NCBI GenBank assembly: GCA_905221605.1
Contig: CAJNDS010002479.1
Location: 205,001 to 269,000 of the forward strand
Direction of reading: 5' to 3'
Length of the DNA: 64,000 nucleotides
Origin: Symbiodinium natans
Lineage: Eukaryota; Sar; Dinophyceae; Suessiales; Symbiodiniaceae
Under the pieces are notes generated by a model. The model worked only from the letters and a program-made list of their open reading frames with translations, ran no database searches and was not told where the DNA came from. Below, piece after piece: positions 33,561 to 42,827 of this stretch. The position numbers and the translations under genes are program-made. How positions within the stretch are numbered: the first letter of the stretch is position 1; each line of letters begins with the position of its first letter.

Positions 33561-34680
33561 TAACTTGAAATTATTAAGAAAAATCCAAAAAACGAAACTC
33601 CCCGAGACTCCTCGAAACTTTCCCCGGACCTGAACACTTAATAATTTCAATAAACCCCTTCCGTCGAGCGACAGACCCCGAACGCTCGGCCAGGGCCTTG
33701 CAGCCCGAGCGCCCAAGCGAAAAGAGAAACGGAAAGGTGTTACGACAACGTCTGTACTCGGCTAAGGGATGGCCGGCACCCAGACCACCTTTAGCGTAGC
33801 TAAAGTATAACCCCAAATCGTAACCCTTTTCTCTGGAGGTCGTTTCAGGGTTTTGGGTTCAGGGTTTGCCGGGCCCCCCCCCCCCCCCGGGGGGGGCAAA
33901 AAGGGCACACCAGGATTTGCCAGGACCTGCAATGAAAAATGCTATTTTAGTATTGAAATCGATCGGCCGCCCAGGCTAGGCCTGAGACTCGGACACAAGG
34001 CCCAGGACTCAAAGGCCTCCCAGACCAAGGCCCGGCCCAAGGCCCCCACAGCAAAGCACCCCAACCAGCCAAACCGAATGGCCCAAGACCCCCCCAGAGC
34101 ACCGGGCCTTCCGGCCCCCCTGTACTAGGGTGCAGGGCCAGTCTTGGGGTCTCCGGACCCAGAGCACCGGGCTTAGGGTGCAGGGCCAGTCTTGGGGTCT
34201 TGGAGGTCGGGCTTTGAAATAGGGTCAGGAAAGGTTCAGGAGCCCCCAAATAAGCAAGGGCCTCTACGGGGGCTACCCCGAACCCCAGCTTAAACCCTAA
34301 CACCGCCAACGAGGGCCTGCGAAGGCCTTCAAGTAAATAAAGGCCTCTACGGGCCCTAACGTGCCGAAGGCCCGAAAAGGGCCGAGGCTACCCCTAATCC
34401 CAGCTTAAACCCTAGCCCTGCAACTTCAAAAGTTGAAATACTCATTGGCGAAAAAACCAAAAAAGGTTTCACTGACCTTCAAATGAACAAAGGGCCTCTA
34501 CGGGCCCCGACACGCCGAAGGTCCGAAAAGGGCCGAGGCTACCCCCGACTCCAACTTAAACCCCAACACCGCAACTTTAAAAAAGCAAGCGTCGGTGCGC
34601 GGTGGCCGGGGTGGGTTGACGGGCAACGCGAGCGCGCGGCCCGGGGTGTTTCGCACCCGAGCCCGCGCCCTCCCCTCACA
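33561..34680. repeat. Non-telomeric island with about 155-bp repeats
   Basis: An inverted repeat TTGAAATTATTAAG / CTTAATAATTTCAA lies at 33567-33580 and 33637-33650. A C/G palindromic run lies at 33876-33896. From 34246 there are three copies (first truncated; 34331 and 34484 fuller) of a unit with AAGGCCTCTACGGGCCC, GCCGAAGG(C/T)CCGAAAAGGG, CCGAGGCTACCCC and CAGCTTAAACCC. Open frames on both strands (up to 120 codons) follow the GC-rich repeat and have no recognisable domain. Confidence 0.6.
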
Positions 34681-36487
34681 CACCCTGAACCCTAAACCCT
34701 AAACCCTAAACCCTAAACCCTAAACCCTAAACCCTAAACCCTAAACCCTAAACCCTAAACCCTAAACCGAGGCTTCGGCCACTACGGCGGCTTGGCCCCA
34801 GGCAGCAGTCTAGGTGCGCTTGCATGCGCGGTCCTGGTTTCTAAGGATAGTTGCATAGGCCCTTAGCTCCCAAGTTAGGGTCGGGTTTAGGGTTTAGGGT
34901 TCAGGGTTTAGGGTTTAGGGTTGAAGCACGAAGCCTGTTGCAAAAGGGTTTAGGGTTGAAGCTAAGGCCCAAACCTCAGTTGGAAATCCAGCACCCAAGT
35001 CACACCGAAGTCTGTCAGGCTCTGAACCCTAAACCCCAAACCCCAAACCCCAAACCCCAAACCCCAAACCTCAAACCCCAAACCCCAAACCCCAAACCCC
35101 AAATCCCAAACCCCAAACCCCAAACCCCTAACCCCTAACCCCGAACCCCTAACCCCCAAACCCCAAACCCCAAACCCCAAACCCCAAACCCCAAACCCCA
35201 AACCGGCAACCGGCCCGAAAAGCCGCCAACAAACTCGGCCCCCTGCGCAGGGAACGCGCCGGGTTTGCAGAGTCAAAGTCAGGCAGGGCTCAGAGTTTAG
35301 GGTTTAGGGTTTAGGGTTTAGGGTTTAGGAAGTCCAGCTTCAAAAAGCAGGTTTATGGTTTAGGGTTAGGTGCACCGATGCACCCTGGTTCGGACTTAGG
35401 GTTTAGGGTTTAGGGTTTAAGGTTTAGGGTTTAGGGTTTAGGGTTTAGGGTTCAGGGTTTAGGGTTTAGGGTTTAGGGTTTAGGGTTTAGGGGGCCTAAA
35501 AACCAAAAGCCCGGAGGCAAAACCCAACAACTGTAACGTTGGAACCATATGGGCCTTTGTCCCTTGTCTATAGGGATCCGAAGTATGGGCCCTTGTTATG
35601 TGTAGTGTATGTAAACAAGAGATCCGAACTAAGGGAAGAGTGGGCCCTTATTCTGTGTAGTGTAAGTAAGCAAGGGGCCCGAATTAAGGGCCCATACTTG
35701 GGTTATAGAGTTCTTAGGGGAGGGGGGTTCAAGGGGGGTAGGTACCTAGGGAGCCTTAGGGAAGCTTAGGGAGCCTCAGGGAGTAGGAGAATTTGGGAAC
35801 CTTGGGTTACATACCCCTTGAAGCCCCCCCCCCCCCCCTCTAGGAACCCTAAACCCTAACCTAAACCCTAAACCCTAAACCCTAAACCCTAAACCCTAAA
35901 CCCTAAACCCTAAACCCTATACTTGGGGAACCTTCGGCGAACCAACAAACCCTGCGTAAACAGAGCCCTGACTGCCTCCAGGCCGCCATGCTCTCGGCCC
36001 TGTCTGCTTTGCAGCAGCAGGAGCTTACGGTTTAGGGTTTAGGGTTTAGGGTTTCGTCCCAGGCAGGCAGTGCAGCAGTCCTAGCCGTAAAAGGGTTAGG
36101 GTTTTAGCATTTTTGGGGTCTTTAGGGCTTTTGGTTTTTTGAAGGTTGGAAGGGTTTCAGGCTTATAGGGCTTGTGGGGCTCCGTGTTTTGTTTTGCTGT
36201 CGGCCCACAACGACAGCAATTGCGAGTGTCGGAAGAAGCCTAAGCCCTAAACCCTCCCTTACACATACAATTTGAACTCCAATGACTGGTGGGCAAGTGC
36301 CTTTTCTTGGTGGGCAAGTGGTACTTTTGTGATATGGCACACACCGCAATACCCAGATTTTTCTATCTATCTATCTATCTATCACCTATCTCTCTCTCTC
36401 TCTCGATATATATATATATATATAAACCCTAAGCCCTAGGCTCTAAACCCTAAACCCTGAACCCGAATTAACCCCAAACCCGAAACC
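34681..36487. repeat. Telomere-type mosaic upstream of the Copia element
   Basis: CCCTAAA runs lie at 34686-34768 and 35848-35920. A CCCCAAA array spans 35033-35205. TTTAGGG runs lie at 35295-35330 and 35398-35492. A compound (CTAT)n(CT)n(AT)n microsatellite is at 36362-36423. No gene is seen; a 95-codon frame at 34851-35138 is repeat translation. Confidence 0.8.
35533..35710 (+). repeat. Dispersed GGGCCC-rich repeat, copy 2
   Basis: It begins CGTTGGAACCATATGGGCC and contains a direct duplication (GGGCCCTTGTTATGTGTAGT... and GGGCCCTTATTCTGTGTAGT..., each followed by GTAAGCAAG/GTAAACAAG and GAACTAAGGG/GAATTAAGGG). The landmarks match the shorter copy at 1473-1592. Confidence 0.55.
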
Positions 36488-36492
36488 CTAAA
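36488..36492 (+). repeat. Target site duplication, left (CTAAA)
   Basis: The five bases CTAAA directly before the 5' LTR are repeated directly after the 3' LTR (46292-46296). They belong to a CCCTAAA telomere-type unit. Five-base duplications are usual for Copia integrases. Confidence 0.85.
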
Positions 36493-36803
36493 TGTTGAAC
36501 GCACTTCCTTTGCAGGTCCTTCAGGTAGGTTGTTCACTTGTTTTCCTTGTTGCTCGTAGGCCCAAGCACAGTAGGGTCATGAGCACACATCTTTTAAGTA
36601 CATTCACAACCTTTAGGTGCCGTAGCCCAAGAGTAGCACATAGCAAGTTCACAGACTTTATGACTTTGCTTTCCTTGTTGTGTTCGCTCGTGTAAAAAGA
36701 GTCACTCCGCATTCGTGTGAGCCATGGAAGTTGGGGGAAGTGAAACCAGGGATCTTGCAACTCCACTGTTTTCTGCCTCTCAGCCTGCTGGTTCACACCA
36801 GCA
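36493..36803 (+). repeat. 5' LTR (311 bp)
   Basis: It starts TGTTGAACGCACTT and ends CACACCAGCA (TG...CA). By eye every base equals 45981-46291. The LTR must hold the promoter and the start of the transcript. No clear TATA box is visible, which is usual for dinoflagellate sequences. Unusually, the ATG of the polyprotein frame (36724, in GCCATGG context) lies inside the LTR. Confidence 0.95.
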
Positions 36804-39800
36804 GGTTATGAGCCCAACGCAGGGCTACGGCACCGTGATGCCGCAATCATCCCAACCTCCCGGGAGGGATGGTTTGCAAGAGCATATGCATTCCGCAACA
36901 CCTGATGCACCCACCGCCGGCATTGAGGGTGGTTTGGGTTTTGTGGATATGGCTGCGGGAAGGGCGCGTGCTAGTATAGACCCAGCAGAAGGCGTGCAGT
37001 ATGCGTCGACCACCACTGAGGGTGGGATATTGCACGGTATGCCCCGAAGCATGCCACAAGCAGTGCAACCTCCGGACGGAAGTCCAGGACCAGAGGCCAA
37101 CACCATCCTGCGTCAGGACACCTTGGGTGACGACCGTCAGGTTACAGACCAAGGTGGTGACAGGGGTTTGGGGGGCATAAGGTCAACTGGTGAGACCGCT
37201 GGAGTTGGGGGGTTCATGACCCCACGTTCACAGGGTTTGCCCGCTATCTCCGAAATGGTTGAAGGCATTCCTGGTGTTTTCATGTCGCGTGTTTCTGAGT
37301 TTTTCCGTGTGGCAAGGACTGAGGTGCAGGCCCAGTCACCACCACACCACACACGTGCAAGCCCTGGAGCAGTGTCTAGGGTGAGGGCTTTGGGAGATGG
37401 GAGTGTTGGGTCAAGTGCTTCGCCGCCGCAGCCGGACTCAATCGGCACACCCACCACTTTTGGCCCCGGGCCCGGGAGGGAATCCCCATTACTCAATGCC
37501 GAGTTGCTGCAACGCATGCAAGCGCTTGAGCAAAGGGCCCCACTCCTTTACCCTAGATCTGCAGCCCCTGAACGCCCCTCGAGCCGTACCGAGTCGTCAT
37601 CGCTCCCTCAAGAGGCAATTCAAGCAGAGGTTGCCAGGCAGCTTGCAGGTTTTGAGGCTAGAGCCCAGGCGCAGGAGGTGGAGAATCAGAGGTTGAGGCA
37701 GCTACTTGAGAGGAGTGAGCAGAGAGAGAGGTCCATGCGGGAAGTAGTGTCAATGCAAGCACAGACCCCAAGTGGCCCACCTCTAGTCCCTACTGCCGCT
37801 CATGCGCATGTTGAGGCCCCTTTGCCAGCACCATCTCTTGCCCATCAGGTGCAGGATGCCACCTTGCAGGTGATGGACGCATTGAGGGCGCCTGCGTCTG
37901 CATCAGGGTTTTGGTCTAATTTGTGGTCGGGTTTGCAGGGTTCGCAAAGGTTGCCCAGCAATGCAACCCCACCCGGAAGGGCTGGGCATGTGCGTGAGCC
38001 CATGGCTCAATCTGCCCAGGTTGCACAGGTGCCAGGTACTGCCCAAGATGCACAGGTGCCAGGTACTCACAGGGCCTCTTCTGGCCCAGACCCTACTTTC
38101 CAGCCCGAAACCCCAGGTCTGGGGCAGATGAGGGCTGAAGGGGCCAATTCCGGCACAAGTCCACATTCTCGGCCCGAGAACCTGGGTTTGTGGCAGATTC
38201 CAGCAACTCCTCAGGTTTCAGGCGGTTTTGCCAGCACCGCAGGCCAAACGCCGCCCGGGAGGGTCGGGCAGGTGCCCGATACTCAAGGTCCTCAGGTTTC
38301 AGCCGCCGCTGCAGCTCCACACGAGCAGCCCGCCACGCGTGAGGTGCCAAGTTCCGTAGTGGATGCACTGGTTTTAGGGGTGCAGCAGCTGCAAAGCTTG
38401 CAAGCTCATCAGCTCAAGGTCAAAGGTGACGATGCCCCTGAAGCAGTGAAACCAGGCATCACAACACTGCCCAAACTTGTTGCCCCCAACCCGTCAGGTG
38501 GGTCGTTGGAGTTTCAGGATTGGCTTGAGTTGGTTGGTGGATTGATGAGTGATGTGTCGGATTCATCGCAGCTTTGGTGGACAAGCGTGTTGCAGTTAGC
38601 GCGTGATGCCTTTGCCCGTTGGAGCGTTTCGTCCCCCGTGGAGCGGTTGAGAGTGGCCCCGGATGACAGGACGGAGATTGTTGAGGGCAAGTGGTCGCGT
38701 GTGAATGCCAGAGCATGTGCCATGTTGTTGGATTCGTTGGACGCGTCCGTGAAGGCCGACATTGTAGCACGCAGAGCCACGCAAAATGCAGCACACATCA
38801 TGTTTCGCCTACGTACGATTTACCAGCCAGGTGGGACCAACGAGCGCGACCTGATACTCAGGAACCTGCATGATCCACCACCGTTTAAGGACGTGGTTGC
38901 TGGAGTGAGTTTGCTGAGGTCTTGGGGTCGTTGGCATCGCCGTTGTTTGGAATGTGGCATGGTTGCTCCTGATCCCTCCATCTTGGCCCGTGGGTTGACC
39001 ACTGTGACGTCGCAGCACATTGCCAGGAATCCAGACGTGCAGTTTCGCACTCAGGTGGTACGCAGCGCGCTGCACATTGACCTTCACCCGTCGGGAGATG
39101 AGGTTTTAGACTACCACAAGCATTTGTTGGCTGAGTTTGAAACTATGGCCGGTGGGGTAGACCCTAAGAAGGTAGATCCTAAGGTCCAGGCATTAAATGC
39201 CGCAGCCGAAGCATCAGGTGGTGGAAACCAACCTCTGGGGAAGGGTGCTGGAGGAGCAGGTGGTAAGCCGTGTAAGTTCTTTCTTTCGCCGAAGGGCTGC
39301 AGGAATGGCCCCAAATGCAAGTTTCCTCATTCCATGACCGAGCTCTCGAAAGCTGAGCGTTTCAAGAAGTGCCTGGTGTGTGGTTCTGAGGAACACCGCG
39401 CAAAGGACTGCCCATTAGGTAAGGGTTCAAAACCTGAGGCCAAAACACATGAGCAGCCCACGATGCGCAAATCCACCCCCCAGGCATCGGGCCCAGGAGG
39501 AGTGGGAGGACAGGATGCATCGCCATCAGCTTCAGCCTCATCACAGGTGCCAGTGCAGGCCACGCCCATCACCATGAATGGTCAACCTGTTACGCTAGAG
39601 TCCTTTATGCAAGAGGCAGTGAAGGCTTTGAGGCAGGTTGAGGTGAGCCCGGGCACGAGTGAAGCGCAACCGTCAAACAGTACGTCCCAAACCCAGCCAA
39701 ATGCATCCCTCAAGCGCCTTGCAGTCCTTGGTTTGGGTGAAGAAAAGCCAGCTAGGAGCTCCCCCGAAACGTCCGTGCTGCACGTGCAATCTTTAGAGGT

Positions 39801-42657
39801 TGGGGATGGCGGGGAGTTGTTAGCCTTAGTGGACTCCGGTGCCACGCACGCCATGAGGGCAGCATCATCCCAGGAGGAGTGGGAGCAGGCTACGCAAGTG
39901 GTGGTGAGTTTGGCTGGGGAGAACACCACGTCTATGAGACTCACTGCTAGTGGCACTCTGCTTTTGCCTCCCGGGAGGGATGGCTCCGTGCAAACCATTG
40001 TGCCCATGGGCGCAATTGTGGAGCAACTTGGTTACACCCTTATGTGGTCCGCCGGCAGCTGCAAACTCCTTCACCCTGACGGGCGGAAGTTGAAGCTTCG
40101 TGTCCGCAATGGTTGCCCGGAACTTGTGCAGTCCAAGGCGTTGGAGTTGATTTCGCGCTTAGAGGAGAGGAAACTGGCGGAAATTGAGCAGCTCAAGCGC
40201 CACACCGAGGAAGGCAGGGACAGGATTCGTCAGGCCAGGATTGCGCTTGAGAAGAGTTGGTGGGAGCACTTGATGGACTACGCCCGTGATGGCGTTTCCT
40301 GCTCAGGTGACGCCGCTGTTGCAAATGCACCGTTCTTCACTGATGTTCCCCGTTGTGCGTTGCGAGGTTTGGTCCCTTCAGGTGATGCGGGCGACGAGTC
40401 ATTGTGGGACATGTTGCGCAGTGCTTTGCCCAACCTCAACAGGAGGAGGAGGAAGGCGCTACAGCAGTCAAGGCATTGGCTTGTCCACTTGTTTGCAGGC
40501 CCGCGCCCTCATAAGACCTTTGCACGGCTTGAGCGTGATGGCACAGTTGTGTTGGAGCTTGATGTGACTCAGTGCGCAGCGCATGATTTGAACCGTCTTT
40601 CACTTTGGGCACTCCTGCTTAAAGCGGCGAGGGATGGGCGCATTGCAGCAGTGATTGGTGGCCCTCCTTGTCGCACTATGTCTGTTCTCCGGCATAAACC
40701 TGGAGGCCCAAGGCCAGTGAGGTCCCCTAGTGAGCCGTATGGGTTGAGCGATCTCAGTGCTAGTGAGCGTGCGTTGGTGAACAATGACACGGGGCTGTTT
40801 GCTCGGATGTTGTTCTTGCATGCAACAGCGACGGCCGGAAGGCGTGTCCATCGTCAGTCCGTGCAACATTCGTCGCAGGTGGCATTCTTACTTGAGCAAC
40901 CTCAGCCTGTTGATCGCTATCTTCCTGCTGGCCATTCGTTGGTTGGTGAGGTTCCCTCGTTTTGGCACACAAACTTGTGGCGTGCATATGCATTAGAGGC
41001 AGGTCTTTTCGAAGTCGATTTTGACCAAGGTGCTCTAGGACACGCAACCACAAAGCCAACCACCATAGGCACTAACCTTCCTGACCTGAGGGGCTTGCAC
41101 GGCCTCCGGAAGGAGTGTCCTACGCTGGCATGGAAAGGCGACTCAAAGGACTTAGCCGCGTGGGCGTCGCAGTTTGTGCAAGCTGTTGTTCATGCGTTGC
41201 AATGTTGGCCCCGCTACCAGCTATGCCGCATGACGCCCGAGGACTGGCAACGACATGTAGAAAATAACCACGTTCCATACCGTAGGGATTGTGGAATTTG
41301 CGTACGTGGCGCCGGCACCGGCCGTAGGCATCAAGGAGTCACACATCCCGACGTGTATTGCCTGTCTGCCGACGTGGCTGGTCCCATCAGAGTCCCTGCA
41401 AAAGACCCCGAGGGTAGGAGCAAACATCCGCCCGTGTTCCGGTACTTTTTAGCAGCGTCTTATCGTTTTCCTAAACTCCAAGGGACAAAGGACGAACCCA
41501 ACCCAACGCAGGTTGATGGGTTCGATGATCCTTTACTCCACCCTGGCGGGGAGGACGAGTTAGCCGACGTTGTTGTGGAAGGCCCACCGGAGCCAGAGCA
41601 CCGCCCTGACGGGAAGGATGTGCTGCCCGAGGATTGTTTAGGATATTGTCCTACAAGTGAGTCTGAAAATGACGCGTGTAAAGAAGCAGGCGCGTTACGC
41701 GTAGCAGCCGCAAAGGCCAAGGCCAAACCAAGCAAACCCAAGGAAGAACACCCTTGGGAAAGGGCCAAGTGTGAGTTTGAAGCTCCGCCAGGCCTAGCTA
41801 GGTTGGTGTTTGTTGTTCCGCTGCACACAAACAAGAGCGAGGCAGTGCTAGAGGCGCTACAACAAGTGTTCCTGGAACTTCGCTCATTGAACCTTCCTGT
41901 GCTGCGCTTCCACTCGGATAGAAGTCGGGAGTTCTTTAACAAAAGGACCCGAGCTTGGTTTCACGAGCACGGGGTGCGTACCACCACAGCTGAAGGAGAT
42001 ACGCCGCAGCAAAACGGAGCAGCTGAGAACACCATCCGCTGGTTAAAGGCTAGGGCGCGCACGCTCCTCGCCCAGGCCGAAGTTGGAACAGAGCTGTGGG
42101 CATGTGCAATGGCCACTGCGGCATCGCAGCAACGTGCGCAACAGCTTGGCCTCAAGTCCAAGCTTGCAGCTCCGTTTGGGGCACCGTGCTCTGTGAAACT
42201 TAAGTTTTACGGACCTTCTAGGGGTGACTTAGGGGATAGGTGGGTAGATGGTAAGTACATGGGGTTGTCGCCTTCTGTGAATGATAGCCGGCAAGGCGTG
42301 TGCGTGGGAAGTCCGAGCCAGCGCTTGGCGAGCCACCTCTGCCGCCGCCTCCTCTTCCACCGCCGGAAGGTGAGTGCGTGCCCGCACCTGCAAGTCGCAC
42401 TCGACTCCGTGGGAAGTCAAGCCCTGCAGTTAGCAAGTCTTTGCTGTTCCCACTGCCTGACGGTGAGTGTCCGCCTGAGCAATGTGAAGCCGTTGAGGAG
42501 GAGTTTAGGGCTAGTCGGTTTAGTGTTGTGGACCTTGAGGGTTTCGCAAAGGAGTTACTGCTTGAAGACTGGGACCTTGAAGAGGCCATGTGGGTCTTGG
42601 TCCAGTTCAGCCGTCTGCAGTCTCTTAAGGCCGGCCTTTACCGACACGGTGGTGTAG
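36724..42657 (+). CDS. Copia polyprotein part 1: gag - protease - methyltransferase-like - integrase
   Basis: An open frame of 1977 codons; its homologous part ends near 42290, after which the frame is shifted. Residues 290-345 are a Gln/Glu-rich coiled coil. About 546-830 is a helical gag-like region. A CCCH zinc finger (C850, C859, C865, H869) and a CCHC knuckle (C883, C886, H891, C896) bind RNA. The aspartic protease motif is LALVDSGATHAM with D1037. A C5-methyltransferase-like domain covers about 1250-1475 (LFAG 1256-1259, GGPPC with C1316, LLEQP with E1391). Integrase has an HHCC motif (H1511, H1516, C1523, C1526) and DDE residues D1550, D1732 and E1768 (spacing D-35-E). The first gap of the DDE triad is about 180 residues, far above the usual size, because of an acidic, Pro/Lys-rich insert. 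After GKYMGLSPSVND the frame loses homology. The ATG lies within the 5' LTR; a second in-frame ATG (residue 29, base 36808) lies in the primer-binding site. Confidence 0.9.
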   Translation: MEVGGSETRDLATPLFSASQPAGSHQQVMSPTQGYGTVMPQSSQPPGRDGLQEHMHSATPDAPTAGIEGGLGFVDMAAGRARASIDPAEGVQYASTTTEGGILHGMPRSMPQAVQPPDGSPGPEANTILRQDTLGDDRQVTDQGGDRGLGGIRSTGETAGVGGFMTPRSQGLPAISEMVEGIPGVFMSRVSEFFRVARTEVQAQSPPHHTRASPGAVSRVRALGDGSVGSSASPPQPDSIGTPTTFGPGPGRESPLLNAELLQRMQALEQRAPLLYPRSAAPERPSSRTESSSLPQEAIQAEVARQLAGFEARAQAQEVENQRLRQLLERSEQRERSMREVVSMQAQTPSGPPLVPTAAHAHVEAPLPAPSLAHQVQDATLQVMDALRAPASASGFWSNLWSGLQGSQRLPSNATPPGRAGHVREPMAQSAQVAQVPGTAQDAQVPGTHRASSGPDPTFQPETPGLGQMRAEGANSGTSPHSRPENLGLWQIPATPQVSGGFASTAGQTPPGRVGQVPDTQGPQVSAAAAAPHEQPATREVPSSVVDALVLGVQQLQSLQAHQLKVKGDDAPEAVKPGITTLPKLVAPNPSGGSLEFQDWLELVGGLMSDVSDSSQLWWTSVLQLARDAFARWSVSSPVERLRVAPDDRTEIVEGKWSRVNARACAMLLDSLDASVKADIVARRATQNAAHIMFRLRTIYQPGGTNERDLILRNLHDPPPFKDVVAGVSLLRSWGRWHRRCLECGMVAPDPSILARGLTTVTSQHIARNPDVQFRTQVVRSALHIDLHPSGDEVLDYHKHLLAEFETMAGGVDPKKVDPKVQALNAAAEASGGGNQPLGKGAGGAGGKPCKFFLSPKGCRNGPKCKFPHSMTELSKAERFKKCLVCGSEEHRAKDCPLGKGSKPEAKTHEQPTMRKSTPQASGPGGVGGQDASPSASASSQVPVQATPITMNGQPVTLESFMQEAVKALRQVEVSPGTSEAQPSNSTSQTQPNASLKRLAVLGLGEEKPARSSPETSVLHVQSLEVGDGGELLALVDSGATHAMRAASSQEEWEQATQVVVSLAGENTTSMRLTASGTLLLPPGRDGSVQTIVPMGAIVEQLGYTLMWSAGSCKLLHPDGRKLKLRVRNGCPELVQSKALELISRLEERKLAEIEQLKRHTEEGRDRIRQARIALEKSWWEHLMDYARDGVSCSGDAAVANAPFFTDVPRCALRGLVPSGDAGDESLWDMLRSALPNLNRRRRKALQQSRHWLVHLFAGPRPHKTFARLERDGTVVLELDVTQCAAHDLNRLSLWALLLKAARDGRIAAVIGGPPCRTMSVLRHKPGGPRPVRSPSEPYGLSDLSASERALVNNDTGLFARMLFLHATATAGRRVHRQSVQHSSQVAFLLEQPQPVDRYLPAGHSLVGEVPSFWHTNLWRAYALEAGLFEVDFDQGALGHATTKPTTIGTNLPDLRGLHGLRKECPTLAWKGDSKDLAAWASQFVQAVVHALQCWPRYQLCRMTPEDWQRHVENNHVPYRRDCGICVRGAGTGRRHQGVTHPDVYCLSADVAGPIRVPAKDPEGRSKHPPVFRYFLAASYRFPKLQGTKDEPNPTQVDGFDDPLLHPGGEDELADVVVEGPPEPEHRPDGKDVLPEDCLGYCPTSESENDACKEAGALRVAAAKAKAKPSKPKEEHPWERAKCEFEAPPGLARLVFVVPLHTNKSEAVLEALQQVFLELRSLNLPVLRFHSDRSREFFNKRTRAWFHEHGVRTTTAEGDTPQQNGAAENTIRWLKARARTLLAQAEVGTELWACAMATAASQQRAQQLGLKSKLAAPFGAPCSVKLKFYGPSRGDLGDRWVDGKYMGLSPSVNDSRQGVCVGSPSQRLASHLCRRLLFHRRKVSACPHLQVALDSVGSQALQLASLCCSHCLTVSVRLSNVKPLRRSLGLVGLVLWTLRVSQRSYCLKTGTLKRPCGSWSSSAVCSLLRPAFTDTVV
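36804..36820 (+). promoter_or_regulatory. Primer-binding site, half-tRNA (initiator Met) type
   Basis: Directly after the 5' LTR the sequence is GGTTATGAGCCCAACG. Its reverse complement, CGTTGGGCTCATAACC, reads as an anticodon arm: three G, a CTCATAA loop with anticodon CAT, then C pairs. The GGG/CCC stem is the hallmark of initiator tRNA-Met. Drosophila copia and some algal Copia elements are known to prime from the anticodon region of a cleaved initiator tRNA and not from the 3' end. The site carries an in-frame ATG. Confidence 0.65.
39271..39411 (+). other. Gag zinc-finger pair (CCCH + CCHC)
   Basis: This region encodes C-x8-C-x5-C-x3-H (CKFFLSPKGC...CKFPH), directly followed by C-x2-C-x4-H-x4-C (CLVCGSEEHRAKDC). 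The CCHC knuckle is the standard nucleocapsid motif. The CCCH finger in front of it is an additional RNA-binding type uncommon in Copia gag proteins of plants and animals. Confidence 0.85.
40474..41150 (+). other. C5-methyltransferase-like domain in the polyprotein
   Basis: Between protease and integrase the protein reads HWLVHLFAGPRPHKTFARLE (motif I-like, with LELDV following), IAAVIGGPPCRTMSVLRH (motif IV-like with a Pro-Cys), and AFLLEQPQP (motif VI-like, Glu in place of ENV). It ends with FDQGALGHATTKPTTIGTNL. This is the order of C5 DNA methyltransferases, but a clear QxRxR (motif VIII) is missing, so activity is uncertain. Methyltransferase domains captured by retrotransposons have been reported from dinoflagellates and charophytes. 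Confidence 0.55.
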
Positions 42658-42827
42658 TAGGCACCACGAGTGCAACAAACTCTTACCCCTGGCTCACAGA
42701 GCTGATGGCCGCGACGCTCCTGTCCGCAAGTCCAGAGGCCGAGTTCACGAGTCTTTGGCTTTCCAATACGAACCCCATGTCCTTGCATGCAGACCACAAC
42801 AATGTAGAAGGGGGTCTGTCAACGTAG
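42288..42827 (+). CDS. Copia polyprotein part 2: linker and first half of TET/JBP-like domain (shifted frame)
   Basis: This frame opens after a TAG at 42285 and runs to a TAG at 42825. It starts with two degenerate Pro-rich repeats (RGKSEPALGEPPLPPPPLPP and RGKSSPAVSKSLLFPLPDGE), then an acidic helical part (EGFAKELLLEDWDLEEAMWV), then YRHGGVVGTTSATNSYPWLT and FTSLWLSNTNPMSLHADHNN. The HxD pair (H at 42786, D at 42792) fits the iron-binding motif of TET/JBP-type 2OG-Fe(II) dioxygenases. Homology passes to the next frame at a five-G run, 42810-42814. It is not a separate gene but the middle of the polyprotein. Confidence 0.75.
   Translation, partial: PARRVRGKSEPALGEPPLPPPPLPPPEGECVPAPASRTRLRGKSSPAVSKSLLFPLPDGECPPEQCEAVEEEFRASRFSVVDLEGFAKELLLEDWDLEEAMWVLVQFSRLQSLKAGLYRHGGVVGTTSATNSYPWLTELMAATLLSASPEAEFTSLWLSNTNPMSLHADHNNVEGGLST

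Noticed and set aside
36616-36630. CCGTAGCCCAAG in the LTR as a relic of the dinoflagellate spliced leader (CCGTAGCC...CAAG)
   Set aside because: It would need a nine-base internal deletion of the leader, and only 12 bases match; probably chance.
42251-42287. Short intron (GTAAGT ... ATAG) to explain the first frame change
   Set aside because: Removing it leads into a frame other than the one that carries the downstream homology, and it would delete the conserved KYMGL part of integrase.
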